A stretch of DNA of 64,000 bases. Source: Pseudochrobactrum saccharolyticum (lineage in GTDB: Bacteria; Pseudomonadota; Alphaproteobacteria; Rhizobiales; Rhizobiaceae). How positions within the stretch are numbered: position 1 is the stretch's first letter; each line of letters starts with the position of its first letter. Shown here piece after piece: positions 25,800 to 34,550 of this stretch. Under the pieces are notes generated by a model. That model was not told the DNA's origin. It ran no database searches and saw only the letters and a list, made by a program, of their open reading frames with translations. The stretch covers positions 868,001 through 932,000 of the forward strand of contig NZ_VZPG01000001.1 of NCBI RefSeq assembly GCF_008801715.1. The letters run 5' to 3'. The position numbers and the translations under genes were made by a program.

Positions 25800-26621
25800 A
25801 TGAGAGTCTATATTTGTGCGGATATTGAAGGTGTGGCCGGTGTTGTAACATCCCAGCAAGGTCAGCCAGGCAATCCGGAATATGAACGTGCGCGCCGCCT
25901 GATGACAGAGGAAGTCAACGCCGCCATTGAAGGCGCATTGGCAGGCGGAGCAGATTATATTCTGGTCAATGACTCCCACGGTCCGATGGTCAATATTATT
26001 CCGGAAATGCTACATCCGGCAGCAGAGTTGATCCTTGGCCGTCCTAAAAAGTTCAATATGGCTGCCGGTCTGGATGAAAGTTTTGACCTGTTGTTCTTCA
26101 CCGGCCATCATGCCAGTGCCGCGCAATATGGCGTACTTGCTCATACCACCAACGGCTTTGCCTTCCGCACCATTAAACTCAATGGTCAGATTGTCGGCGA
26201 ACCCGGTTTTTACGGTGCCTATGCCGGTGAACTCGGTGTGCCGGTGGCACTGATCAGCGGTGATGATCAGACCAAACAGGAAAACCGCCCGTTCTTCCCT
26301 GAGGCTGAATTTGCCACCGTCAAAACAGCCCTGGGCAACCGTGCAGCGCGTCAGATCTCCGTACAGAATGCCCGCGCCATGATCCGTGATCTGGCGAAAA
26401 AAGCCGTTGAGCGTAAAAACGAACTGAAAGTCTGGAAACCGTTTACCGGCCGTATCCATGCAGAGTTCATCATGAACTCCCCGCTGCTGGCCGATCAGAT
26501 GGCGATCATCCCTTGTGCCAAGCGCACGGACGCCACCACCATCAACTTTGATTGTGCAAATGTTGCGGAAGCTGTCGGCTGGATGGGTGTTCTTTCCGGT
26601 CTTGCCGCCAATGTGAAATAA
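25800..26621 (+). CDS. dppA: D-aminopeptidase, M55 family (DppA type)
   Basis: A zinc D-aminopeptidase of 273 residues related to Bacillus DppA, a self-compartmentalising decamer that cleaves D-amino-acid peptides from cell-wall turnover. Metal-site features are the N-terminal ICADIEGVAGV (Asp-x-Glu), LVNDSHGPMVN (His) and LLFFTGHHASA (double His). The catalytic region is in FYGAYAGELGVPVALISGDDQ. The ATG at 25800 follows GGAGGGG. It forms a single-gene unit ended by a shared terminator. No peptide transporter is adjacent, although a PepT-class importer lies at 4-9 kb. Confidence 0.9.
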   Translation: MRVYICADIEGVAGVVTSQQGQPGNPEYERARRLMTEEVNAAIEGALAGGADYILVNDSHGPMVNIIPEMLHPAAELILGRPKKFNMAAGLDESFDLLFFTGHHASAAQYGVLAHTTNGFAFRTIKLNGQIVGEPGFYGAYAGELGVPVALISGDDQTKQENRPFFPEAEFATVKTALGNRAARQISVQNARAMIRDLAKKAVERKNELKVWKPFTGRIHAEFIMNSPLLADQMAIIPCAKRTDATTINFDCANVAEAVGWMGVLSGLAANVK

Positions 26622-26626
26622 CAACA

Positions 26627-26650
26627 AAAAAGCCGGCATTGCCGGCTTTT
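26627..26650. terminator. Bidirectional terminator between dppA and the MATE gene
   Basis: AAAAGCCGGC / GCCGGCTTTT hairpin with T-rich flanks on both strands, located in the gap between two convergent genes. Confidence 0.85.
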
Positions 26651-26658
26651 CTATTTTT

Positions 26659-28053
26659 CTAAATCAACTTCACGATCTGCCGCTTACTGAAGATGAAATA
26701 ATAATAGCCCGATTGCAGGCACAGCATCGTGGCGAAGGTCAGCGAATAAGCCCACCAAATTCCGTCAATGCCGATCCATTGATTGAACAAATAAGCTGCC
26801 GGAATTTCCACCAGCAAAATAGCGCTCATGGTCAGAACTGTCGGTGCATAAATCGCCCCGCTTGCCCGCATTGAGCTCATAAACACACTGCTCATGCCAA
26901 ATAATACAATCGTCCAAAGCACAATATGCAGCAAATGCGCGGCCAGATCAGCCACAGCCTGCTCGGTCAGAAATGCACTGGTAATATAGCCGGACAGCAA
27001 ATAGGCCAGCGCCACACAGGAGCCGGTAACCAGCCAGTTCAGCTGCAGTCCGGCAATCACAATCTTATGCACTTGCTCATTACGCCCTGCCCCGACCGCC
27101 TGTGCGGCCAGAATTGAGGCGGTAATACCGATAGAGATGGCCGGAAACTGCACCCAGCCCAATGTCTGCACAATCGCACCATAGGCGGCTGTCGCCTGTG
27201 TGCCATGACCATTGACCAGTCCCAGCAGCACGATCTCGGCAAAAGCAATGGTCAGCATCTGCAAGGCTGTCGGCAGGCCAACGCGCAAAATGGTTTTACA
27301 ATAGGTGCTGTTAAAGCGGATCAGAGCCAGAAAACTGCGTGTAAATGCCATAGGATGATTGCGCCGGTTCCAGTGCCAGATCAGCCAGACCAGTGCCACA
27401 GCGGAAGCAATCACCGTGGAAACGGCTGCACTCATCACCCCAAGCTGCGGAAAACCCAGCCAGCCTTCAATGAAGAGCGGTGTCAGCACCATGGCTACAG
27501 ATGTTGCAACCACAAGCGCCCAGAGCGGACTGACCGCATCACCCACGCCACGGCTCATATTGCTCATCAGCCAGAGCAGGAAAATCACAGGCATGCCCAT
27601 CATCATGATACGGGCATAATGAGCAGATTCGTTCAGAACGGCCTGTGGCGTGCCAAGAAATGACATCAGCTGCGTGGCAAATAATCCGCCCATTATTGCA
27701 ACGGTAACAGACACAGTCATCACCATTGCCACCGCACTGCCCGCAATGCCATGTAGCTTGACCATATCCCGCGCGCCCCATGCCTGACCGATCAGCACGG
27801 TGGCACCGGCACCAAGACCGATAATCAGCCCGAGAAACAAAAAGAACACCGGAGCAAAGGCGGACATTGCCGCCAGCGCATCAACACCCATCATGCGACC
27901 GACAAAAATACCGTTCAGCGTACCGGAAGCCGCCTGCAAAATATTGGACAGCAGCATAGGCAGAAAAATCAGCATATAGGAGCGCCACAGACCATGCTGT
28001 ACCGGCGGCTTAACAGCATCAATGCTCACAGAAACAGCTTGTTTATCACTCAT
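26659..28053 (-). CDS. MATE-family efflux transporter
   Basis: A multidrug and toxic compound extrusion family antiporter with twelve predicted membrane segments in about 464 residues. Typical features are the opening SYMLIFLPMLLSNILQAASGTLNGIFVGRMMGVDALAAMSA, GLGAGATVLIGQAWGARD and the mirrored second half with GITASILAAQAVGAG. I chose the ATG at 28053, with AGGCGG seven bases upstream; the frame continues upstream to 28143 with other possible ATGs, which would add a hydrophilic tail. It is monocistronic. The substrate is unknown; cationic drugs and dyes are usual. Confidence 0.88.
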   Translation of the reverse strand: MSDKQAVSVSIDAVKPPVQHGLWRSYMLIFLPMLLSNILQAASGTLNGIFVGRMMGVDALAAMSAFAPVFFLFLGLIIGLGAGATVLIGQAWGARDMVKLHGIAGSAVAMVMTVSVTVAIMGGLFATQLMSFLGTPQAVLNESAHYARIMMMGMPVIFLLWLMSNMSRGVGDAVSPLWALVVATSVAMVLTPLFIEGWLGFPQLGVMSAAVSTVIASAVALVWLIWHWNRRNHPMAFTRSFLALIRFNSTYCKTILRVGLPTALQMLTIAFAEIVLLGLVNGHGTQATAAYGAIVQTLGWVQFPAISIGITASILAAQAVGAGRNEQVHKIVIAGLQLNWLVTGSCVALAYLLSGYITSAFLTEQAVADLAAHLLHIVLWTIVLFGMSSVFMSSMRASGAIYAPTVLTMSAILLVEIPAAYLFNQWIGIDGIWWAYSLTFATMLCLQSGYYYFIFSKRQIVKLI

Positions 28054-28149
28054 ATTCTGTCCGCCTGTTTCCATTGCCGTCTTCCGCTCTTGCTGTCCGT
28101 GCATGCTGCTTCTCATCAATGAGCAATAATCGCAGCTTTGCAATCATGC

Positions 28150-28184
28150 AAAATAATAAAGCCGCCGGAGTGATCCGGCGGCTC
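28150..28184 (-). terminator. Terminator of the DUF475 gene
   Basis: On the minus strand, GCCGCCGG / CCGGCGGC with a 6-base loop is followed by TTTATTATTTT, 28 bases after the 28212 stop. Confidence 0.85.
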
Positions 28185-28211
28185 ATAATTGCGTGAAGGT
28201 AATGAAGCAGC

Positions 28212-29300
28212 TTATTCGGCTGCTACAGCTTCAGCTTTTGCTTCTGCATGTTCTTCGCGGCGGTTATGACGAACCGATGCCCAGAACGCGATACCGATCA
28301 GCACCGCACCGCCAAGACCGGTAATCACTTCCGGAATATGCACGAGTGTCTGGAAATACATCACCACCGACAGGATCAGGATCGCATAGAATGCACCATG
28401 TTCCAGATAGCGGTATTCGCTCAATGTGCCTTTTTCGACCAGCATAATGGTCATGGAACGCACATACATCGCACCGATACCCAGACCGATCGCAATCACG
28501 AACAGGTTCTGCGACAGTGCGAAAGCACCGATCACACCGTCGAAGGAGAAACTGGCATCCAGCACTTCGAGGTAAAGGAAGGCACCAAAACCGCCCTGTG
28601 CCGCAGCGTTCAGCGTTTTCTGCGAAGCATCAAGAATACCGCCAACCACTTCCACAGCAAGGAAGGTCAGGAGACCATAAATGCCGGAATAGAGGAAAGT
28701 TGTACCTTCAACTTCACCAAGAATTGACGAGAAGGTCAGAAGCAGGATCAGAACGATTGCAACTTCAACCCCTTTGATTTCAGCCAGACGCGCCATCGGA
28801 CGCTCAAGCGGGCCGAACCAATGCACATCCTTGTCAGAATTGAAGAAATAGGTCAGTCCCACCATCAACAGGAAGGTACCGCCGAAAGCGGCAATCGGCA
28901 GATGCGCATCAGTCATGATACGCGCATATTCTTCAGGTTTCGCAGCAGCCAGAACGATCGCTTCAATCGGACCGATACCGGCAGCAATCACCACAACCAG
29001 CAGCGGGAAAACAATACGCATACCGAAAACGGCAATGATGATACCCCAGGTCAGAAAGCGATGCTGCCATTCCGGCGTCATGTCTTTCAGCTTATTGGCA
29101 TTCACCACCGCATTATCAAAGGACAGCGAGATTTCCAGCACGGCCAGAACCGTACAGATAAAAAAGATCGAGGCCATACCACCGATTGTGCCGGTGGACT
29201 GCCAGCCGAGCCATGCACCCAGCGCCAGACCGACGACGGTGACAATAAATGCCCAGGTAAAATAGCTGAGAACAGTTTTCTGAGATGCAGGCGTGCTCAT
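28212..29300 (-). CDS. DUF475 / TerC-like integral membrane protein
   Basis: A 362-residue membrane protein of the DUF475 family (PF04332), relatives of TerC/Alx proteins tied to metal export or resistance. It has about nine membrane segments. Acidic residues sit within them as in TerC: LEISLSFDNAVVNANKL (about 56-72) and YLEVLDASFSFDGVIGAFALS (about 242-262). These paired S-F-D-N/S-F-D-G motifs are the family hallmark. The C-terminus is a charged Glu/Ala/Lys tail. The gene follows an unusually long, structured leader, which suggests RNA-level control as known for many TerC relatives that respond to manganese. It is monocistronic with its own terminator. Confidence 0.88.
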   Translation of the reverse strand: MSTPASQKTVLSYFTWAFIVTVVGLALGAWLGWQSTGTIGGMASIFFICTVLAVLEISLSFDNAVVNANKLKDMTPEWQHRFLTWGIIIAVFGMRIVFPLLVVVIAAGIGPIEAIVLAAAKPEEYARIMTDAHLPIAAFGGTFLLMVGLTYFFNSDKDVHWFGPLERPMARLAEIKGVEVAIVLILLLTFSSILGEVEGTTFLYSGIYGLLTFLAVEVVGGILDASQKTLNAAAQGGFGAFLYLEVLDASFSFDGVIGAFALSQNLFVIAIGLGIGAMYVRSMTIMLVEKGTLSEYRYLEHGAFYAILILSVVMYFQTLVHIPEVITGLGGAVLIGIAFWASVRHNRREEHAEAKAEAVAAE

Positions 29301-29600
29301 TTCACGATCTCCTTAGTGGCCGGAGACCGGTCTGTACGATACGCATTATCAATATAAGAACAAAAGTTAAAAGCGGAATCGGTCTGATGACCTTCCGCAG
29401 AAAACATGAAAGAATTTTTCATGATCACATGTCCGCCGGCTATATTTGCGGCAGTACCGACATCACGAGAGCGCCGTAAACTCTCGCCAGAGGGGCCCGG
29501 TACCGTGTTAGCTCCGTAATGATTGACCCAGCTGTATAAAACAGTTGCAAGGCGGATGCCGGTGCCTCTCACCAGCCGAATTTCCCGCAGCCTTCATACT
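29301..29600 (-). promoter_or_regulatory. Structured leader upstream of the DUF475 gene
   Basis: The 418 bases between the DUF475 start and the next gene hold no supported gene but several stem-forming segments. An outer stem pairs GTACCG (29454-29459) with CGGTAC (29498-29503) around an inner hairpin CGAGAG/CTCTCG (29466-29471 with 29481-29486). A further GGTG/CACC hairpin lies near 29560. TerC-family genes are frequent targets of the yybP-ykoY manganese riboswitch, but I cannot match its conserved loop sequences here, so the class is open. The boundaries are approximate. Confidence 0.4.
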
Positions 29601-29718
29601 ACAGATGCATTCTAATTAATCATTGTTACGATTGCTTCAAGGGGGGAATCCGATTTTCAGCCGAAAAAAGGCATATTTTGAACATGATTGCTTTTTCAAA
29701 AGTGGATTTCAGCACTCG

Positions 29719-30279
29719 TTATTCATAAAGGGAGATCGGCGTACCATTCGGCACCAGCGACCAGATCTCCTGCATTTCGCTGTTTGTCACCGCCACACAG
29801 CCATCTGTCCAGTCCCAGAGATGATGGATCGCTCCGAGAGCACTCCAGCCATTCGGCAGACCATGGATCATAATATTGCCGCCCGGAGATACATTCGCCT
29901 CTTTGGCTTTGGCTGCATCCTGCTCATTGGGATAGGAAATATGCAGACTGAGATGTGCCATGGAACGCGGATTGCGCCAGTCGATCACATAATCGCCGAC
30001 CGGCGTTTTCTGATCGCCTTCCTGTAATTTATGCCCTACCGGTGCGCCTCCCAATGCAATGCGATAGATGCGTAAGATTTCATCACCGCGCAGCAATTGC
30101 AGTTCACGATCACCTTTGCGCACGATGATTTTATCCGCCTGCTGCTCAACGGCAGCCATGGCCGGTGCAGTGCCGGAGCCGACACGCCCCAGCACTTTCG
30201 TATAGCCATAGGCTGATGCCGGTAAAGCTATGGCCACCAGCAATAGTGCAATCAGATATTTTCTACGTTTTGAGCTCAT
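29719..30279 (-). CDS. L,D-transpeptidase (YkuD domain)
   Basis: An exported cell-wall cross-linking enzyme that forms 3-3 meso-diaminopimelate links or anchors proteins to peptidoglycan. The 186 residues start with a signal/membrane segment (KYLIALLLVAIALPASAYGY). The YkuD domain (about 52-185) opens with DKIIVRKGDRELQLLRG and contains the catalytic pair: His in GGNIMIHGLPNG and Cys in WDWTDGCVAVTNSEM, where the usual S-x-G-C-I-R-M is changed to T-D-G-C-V-A-V. It follows the YdiJ-like gene by 24 bases and is probably co-transcribed with it. The ATG at 30279 (MSSKRR) is preferred over one five codons upstream. Confidence 0.88.
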   Translation of the reverse strand: MSSKRRKYLIALLLVAIALPASAYGYTKVLGRVGSGTAPAMAAVEQQADKIIVRKGDRELQLLRGDEILRIYRIALGGAPVGHKLQEGDQKTPVGDYVIDWRNPRSMAHLSLHISYPNEQDAAKAKEANVSPGGNIMIHGLPNGWSALGAIHHLWDWTDGCVAVTNSEMQEIWSLVPNGTPISLYE

Positions 30280-30303
30280 AACACCCGTTTGCAAGCTTTA
30301 AGA

Positions 30304-33300
30304 TCAGGAAGCGATTAACTGCTTCAGAACCTGCAAAGGATGCTGAATTTGCGTCTTTTCCATGATCTCAACCTGTGAACGACAGGAAAAACCTGTGGCC
30401 ATAACAATTTGTTCGCGCCCATGGGTCTGCATTTTCTGTCGCCAGCTCAAATCATAGATGTTTTCTGACAGTGCGCGATTGCGCAATTCATGGCCGAAAG
30501 TACCGGCCATACCGCAACAACCGCTTTCGCCAATCACCATATTGATGCCGAAATGTTTGAAGATCGCTGCCCATGCCGCAATTGTCGGCGTGGCATTGGT
30601 CTTCTCAGTACAATGCGGCAGCAGCATATAGTTCTGTGCGGCACGCTCGAGCGACGGCTTAGTATCGGATGCAATCTGCCCCAGATGCTGCGCCAGCCAT
30701 TCCTGCGGCAGCTTCACATCCGGCACGGTTTCATTCGGCAGCGCCGAGCGATATTCACTGCGATAGGTCAGCGTCATCGACGGATCAAGCCCGACCAGCG
30801 GCACACCGCTTTTGGCAAGGCTGTTGAGATACAGACTGGTATTGCGTGCCGTGCGGGTGAAAGACTTCAGATAGCCATGCACATGCTGCGCTTTACCATT
30901 TGGCTTCAGCTCAGCCAGATAAGGTGTGAAGCCAAGCGCCTTCAGCAAATCCAGCACATCCAGCAGCAATTTTGTATCGAAGAAGCTCGTGAAACTGTCC
31001 TGCACCAGAATAACCGCTTTGGCTTTCTGCTCTGCGCTCAGATTGTTCAGCACATTTGCATCCGCCATCTGAATATTGCGGGCACGCAGTTCTTTAGTCA
31101 GGCTCACATCACTCAATGACGGCAAGGCTGTGAGGCCGACCTGTTTCATGCCCCAGCGGCCAAGACCACTACCCATCACACCATTATAAAGCCTGCCGGT
31201 TTTGGCAACCAGCGGCATCATATGTTCGATTGAGGCAATCAGCGGATCTTTCAGCGGACGCAGATAGCGGCTGTAATAAAGCTCAAGGAATTTGGAGCGG
31301 AAGGCCGGAACATTGACCTTGACCGGACATTGCCCTGCACAGGCCTTACAGGCAAGGCAGGTATCCATCGCATCGCGCACCTGATGGGAAAAGTCATCAC
31401 GGTTTTTCGAGCCAAGACTATTGCCGATGCGGCCAAGCAAACCGCTCCACAGCGGTTTATTCCGCAGCGCCTGTGCCGAGCGGCGCGGATCAATGCCCTT
31501 TTCGCTCAGCAGGCGCAGCCACTCACGGATCAGCGAAGCACGACCTTTCGGAGAATAGCGCCGGTCGCCGCTGCCTTTGAAAGACGGGCACATCGCGGAA
31601 TCTGTATTGAAATCAAAACAAGCGCCGTTACCGTTGCAATAAGGCGCATTGTCATAAGCATTGCGCACATCCGCAGGGATGATACGATCTTTCTGGCCGC
31701 GGAAGGCCAGCTCGTCAATCTTGGTCAGCGGCTGATCATCGGGCGTGGCAATCTTACCGGCATTGAGCTGATTATATGGATCGAAAGCCGCTTTGATACG
31801 TTGCAATTGCGGATAAAGCGGGCCGAAAAACTCCGGCACATATTCTGAGCGCACGCCTTTGCCGTGCTCACCCCACAACACACCGCCATATTTGAGCGTC
31901 AGCGCCACCACCGCATCGGAGATACGGCGGATCATAACTTCTTGTGTAGGATCGGACAGATCAAGCGCGGGACGCACATGCAGCACACCGGCATCGACAT
32001 GGCCGAACATGCCGTAATCCAGCCCTTCACCATCGAGAAGCGCACGAAATTCAAGGATATAATCGGCCAGATTTTCCGGCGGCACCGCCGTATCTTCCAC
32101 AAATGCCACCGGACGGCGTGCGCCTTCAACATTGCCGAGCAGACCAACGGCGCGTTTGCGCATTGTCCAAATGGCTTCAATATCATCCGGCTTTTCTGTG
32201 GTGGTAAAACCGTGACGGCCGCTTTGCGGAGAATCCGCCAGAGACTGGCTGACAAAACGGATTTTCTCTGCCAGTTCCTCGGCGCTGTCGGCCAGCACTT
32301 CGGCAATGTTGATACCGTCAGTGCGCTTGCCATCCTCTGACGGAAAATAATCCGCAATCCGGTTCCAGATAATATCGCCGCGCGCCAGCGACAGTACTTT
32401 AGCGTCCACTGTCTCAACCGATGCTACCTGCAATCCGGTGAGGAAACGGGCATCGCGCAGTGCGGTGTTGAAATCGTCATAACGGATATTGATCAGCGCT
32501 GCGAAACGCGGGATCGGCAGCAGATTGAGATCAGCCTCGGCGATCAGTGCCAATGTTCCTTCCGCGCCACACAGCAGAGAATTGAGATTAAGCCCGCCGT
32601 CATCCTCGCGTAAATGCGCCAGATCATAACCGGTCAGAAAGCGGTTGAGCTTTGGGAAGGTCTGATCGATCAGATCGCGATTGTCGCGCTCGATCTCATC
32701 AATCAGCCGATAGATTGCACCGCTGCGATTATCCGGTTTCTGTAAGTCTTGTAACTCGGCTTTTGAAACCGGTCTGGTGTTCAGCTCACTGCCATCCATC
32801 AAAACGGCACGTAAGCCCAAAACATGATTGGAGGTTTTGCCATAAAGGCACGAGCCCTGCCCGCAGGCATCGGTATTGATCATACCGCCGATGGTGGCGC
32901 GGTTAGATGTAGAAAGCTCCGGCGCGAAGAACAGACCATAGGGTTTCAGCGCTTTGTTGAGCTGATCTTTGACCACTCCACTCTGCACACGGGCAATGCG
33001 TTTTTCCGGATCGATCGAGAGAATACGGTTCATATAACGTGAGGTATCGACCACAACCCCGTCGGTCAGCGATTGGCCATTGGTGCCGGTGCCGCCGCCG
33101 CGCATAGCCATTTTTAGATGCCGGAATTCTTGCCTTTGGAGAAGTCGCGCAATTTGCTGCAAATCTTCAAACCCGCGCGGATAGATCACGCCTATTGGGC
33201 GCACCTGATACACAGAATTGTCGGTTGCATAAACGGTGGTCGTGGCCGCGCTGAATTCAATATCACCGCCAAAGCTGCTCAGCCGCAACGCATCATAGAA

Positions 33301-33351
33301 ATCCAACGGCTCCGGTTTTGCCAGAACGTCTGCCTGTAGGAATGGTATCAC
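30304..33351 (-). CDS. ydiJ: YdiJ-type FAD-linked dehydrogenase with Fe-S domain (D-2-hydroxyglutarate/D-lactate type)
   Basis: A large flavin oxidoreductase of about 1015 residues, collinear with E. coli YdiJ, which oxidises D-2-hydroxyglutarate. Domains in order are an FAD PCMH domain (about 30-270, with MAMRGGGTGTNGQSLTDGVVVD and PELSTSNRATIGGMINTDACGQGS), an FAD-oxidase C-terminal domain with GMFGHVDAGVLHVRPALD, then Fe-S and CCG domains. The last include CNGNGACFDFNTDSAMCPS (near 570), CLACKACAGQCPVKV (near 665) and ESGCCGMAGTFGHE (near 945). I chose the GTG at 33351, preceded by GGAGAG, because homologues start just there; the frame extends 19 codons upstream. It precedes the L,D-transpeptidase gene. 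Confidence 0.9.
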   Translation of the reverse strand: MIPFLQADVLAKPEPLDFYDALRLSSFGGDIEFSAATTTVYATDNSVYQVRPIGVIYPRGFEDLQQIARLLQRQEFRHLKMAMRGGGTGTNGQSLTDGVVVDTSRYMNRILSIDPEKRIARVQSGVVKDQLNKALKPYGLFFAPELSTSNRATIGGMINTDACGQGSCLYGKTSNHVLGLRAVLMDGSELNTRPVSKAELQDLQKPDNRSGAIYRLIDEIERDNRDLIDQTFPKLNRFLTGYDLAHLREDDGGLNLNSLLCGAEGTLALIAEADLNLLPIPRFAALINIRYDDFNTALRDARFLTGLQVASVETVDAKVLSLARGDIIWNRIADYFPSEDGKRTDGINIAEVLADSAEELAEKIRFVSQSLADSPQSGRHGFTTTEKPDDIEAIWTMRKRAVGLLGNVEGARRPVAFVEDTAVPPENLADYILEFRALLDGEGLDYGMFGHVDAGVLHVRPALDLSDPTQEVMIRRISDAVVALTLKYGGVLWGEHGKGVRSEYVPEFFGPLYPQLQRIKAAFDPYNQLNAGKIATPDDQPLTKIDELAFRGQKDRIIPADVRNAYDNAPYCNGNGACFDFNTDSAMCPSFKGSGDRRYSPKGRASLIREWLRLLSEKGIDPRRSAQALRNKPLWSGLLGRIGNSLGSKNRDDFSHQVRDAMDTCLACKACAGQCPVKVNVPAFRSKFLELYYSRYLRPLKDPLIASIEHMMPLVAKTGRLYNGVMGSGLGRWGMKQVGLTALPSLSDVSLTKELRARNIQMADANVLNNLSAEQKAKAVILVQDSFTSFFDTKLLLDVLDLLKALGFTPYLAELKPNGKAQHVHGYLKSFTRTARNTSLYLNSLAKSGVPLVGLDPSMTLTYRSEYRSALPNETVPDVKLPQEWLAQHLGQIASDTKPSLERAAQNYMLLPHCTEKTNATPTIAAWAAIFKHFGINMVIGESGCCGMAGTFGHELRNRALSENIYDLSWRQKMQTHGREQIVMATGFSCRSQVEIMEKTQIQHPLQVLKQLIAS

Positions 33352-33595
33352 GCAATTCTCTCCGCATTTGCCGGTTGCATCGCGCCGCAAGCAACCCGTC
33401 TTTCGCAAATGTCATAGCGTTTTCAGCCGCTCTTTCCAATCATGCGCAGCCGTCTACTTTGTCACGCATTGGCATGAAGTCATGCGAATTATCTTATATA
33501 GCTTTATTCTGCGGCATTGAGCTGGCCGTTAAACGGGACAAACAGGGCAGAATCTGCAAGAAAGCCTGTTCCAAACTCTCATAACCGGTGCTCCT

Positions 33596-33991
33596 ATGGC
33601 AAAAAACATCCATTCCATGATCCGCGTGCTTGATGAAGCCCGCTCCCTTGCATTCTACAAAACCGCCTTTGGCTTGGAGATTGCAGACCGTCTTGATTTT
33701 CAGGCTTTCACGCTTGTTTACCTGAGCAATGCGGAAAGCGAGTTTGAACTTGAACTGACGATCAACAAAGACCGCACTGAACCTTACAATCTGGGTGACG
33801 GCTACGGCCATCTGGCGGTATCCGTCTCTGACCTTGATGCGGAACATGCCCGTCTTGAACAAGCCGGTCTCAATCCGGGCAAGCTGATTGAATTCAAACC
33901 GGATGGTGTGCTGGTCGGCCGTTTCTTCTTCATTACCGATCCGGACGGTTACAAGATCGAGGTTTTGCAGCGCGGCGGCCGTTTCAAATAA
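33596..33991 (+). CDS. gloA: Glyoxalase I (lactoylglutathione lyase family)
   Basis: A small metalloenzyme that isomerises the hemithioacetal of methylglyoxal and glutathione to lactoylglutathione. The 131-residue VOC-fold protein has two beta-alpha-beta-beta-beta repeats. Metal ligands expected for the family are His in NIHSMIRV (about 5), Glu in FELELT, His in GYGHLAVSV and Glu in GYKIEVLQ (about 124). It diverges from ydiJ, whose family also handles 2-hydroxy acids, though no direct link is shown. Other VOC-family dioxygenases or resistance proteins are less likely given the length and ligands. Confidence 0.88.
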   Translation: MAKNIHSMIRVLDEARSLAFYKTAFGLEIADRLDFQAFTLVYLSNAESEFELELTINKDRTEPYNLGDGYGHLAVSVSDLDAEHARLEQAGLNPGKLIEFKPDGVLVGRFFFITDPDGYKIEVLQRGGRFK

Positions 33992-34115
33992 ATATGAAAC
34001 GCTTGGCATGAGCCTACCTGTATAGCTTTGTCGCAGCGACGCTAACACCAGCCTTGCTGCGGCAAAATTCAGCTAAAATCCAGCGCAGATACAATGATTT
34101 AATCAAGGTGTAATT

Positions 34116-34511
34116 ATGCGCATGTCTGCCAAAATGATTATTGGTCTCTCTCTTCTCTCAGGCCTCGCTGTAACCTATCCGGCATTTGCGGAAGGTGACG
34201 CTGATAAAGGCAAAAAAGTTTTTGCAAAATGCATGGCCTGTCACACAATTGAAGAAGAGAAAAACCGCGTCGGCCCGCATCTGGTGAATATTCTTGACCG
34301 TAAAACCGCAACGGTTGAAGGGTTTAAATATTCTCCGGCCATGATCAAAGCCGGTGAAGAAGGCATGGTCTGGGATGAAGCCACGTTGACTTCTTATCTG
34401 ACCGCGCCGAAACAATTTATTCCCGGCAACAAAATGATCTTTGTCGGTCTGAAAAAGCCGGAAGATATCAGCAATCTGATTGCCTATATCCGCTCCAAAT
34501 CAGCGCAATAA
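34116..34511 (+). CDS. Periplasmic cytochrome c (c2/c550 type)
   Basis: A small electron carrier of 131 residues with a signal peptide ending TYPAFAEG. The mature protein of about 107 residues has one haem site, CMACH (about 39-43, in KKVFAKCMACHTIEEE). The axial methionine sits in FIPGNKMIFVGLKKPEDI. The pattern VGPHLVNILDRK after the haem site is typical of class I cytochromes c2. It has its own upstream region and shares a terminator hairpin with the convergent fusion gene. Which oxidase or dehydrogenase it serves cannot be told from here. Confidence 0.93.
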   Translation: MRMSAKMIIGLSLLSGLAVTYPAFAEGDADKGKKVFAKCMACHTIEEEKNRVGPHLVNILDRKTATVEGFKYSPAMIKAGEEGMVWDEATLTSYLTAPKQFIPGNKMIFVGLKKPEDISNLIAYIRSKSAQ

Positions 34512-34517
34512 AACAAA

Positions 34518-34541
34518 AGGCCGGTGAATTTCACCGGCCTT
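34518..34541. terminator. Bidirectional terminator between cytochrome c and the fusion gene
   Basis: AAGGCCGGTGAA / TTCACCGGCCTT hairpin with T-rich sequence on both sides (TTTTGTTTT on the minus strand), between convergent genes. Nearly the same hairpin recurs at 45265-45290. Confidence 0.85.
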
Positions 34542-34550
34542 CTATTTAAC

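Noticed and set aside
29301-29600. Canonical yybP-ykoY manganese riboswitch
   Set aside because: The gene context fits, but I cannot find the GGGGAGTA-like conserved loop, so I report only an unclassified structured leader.
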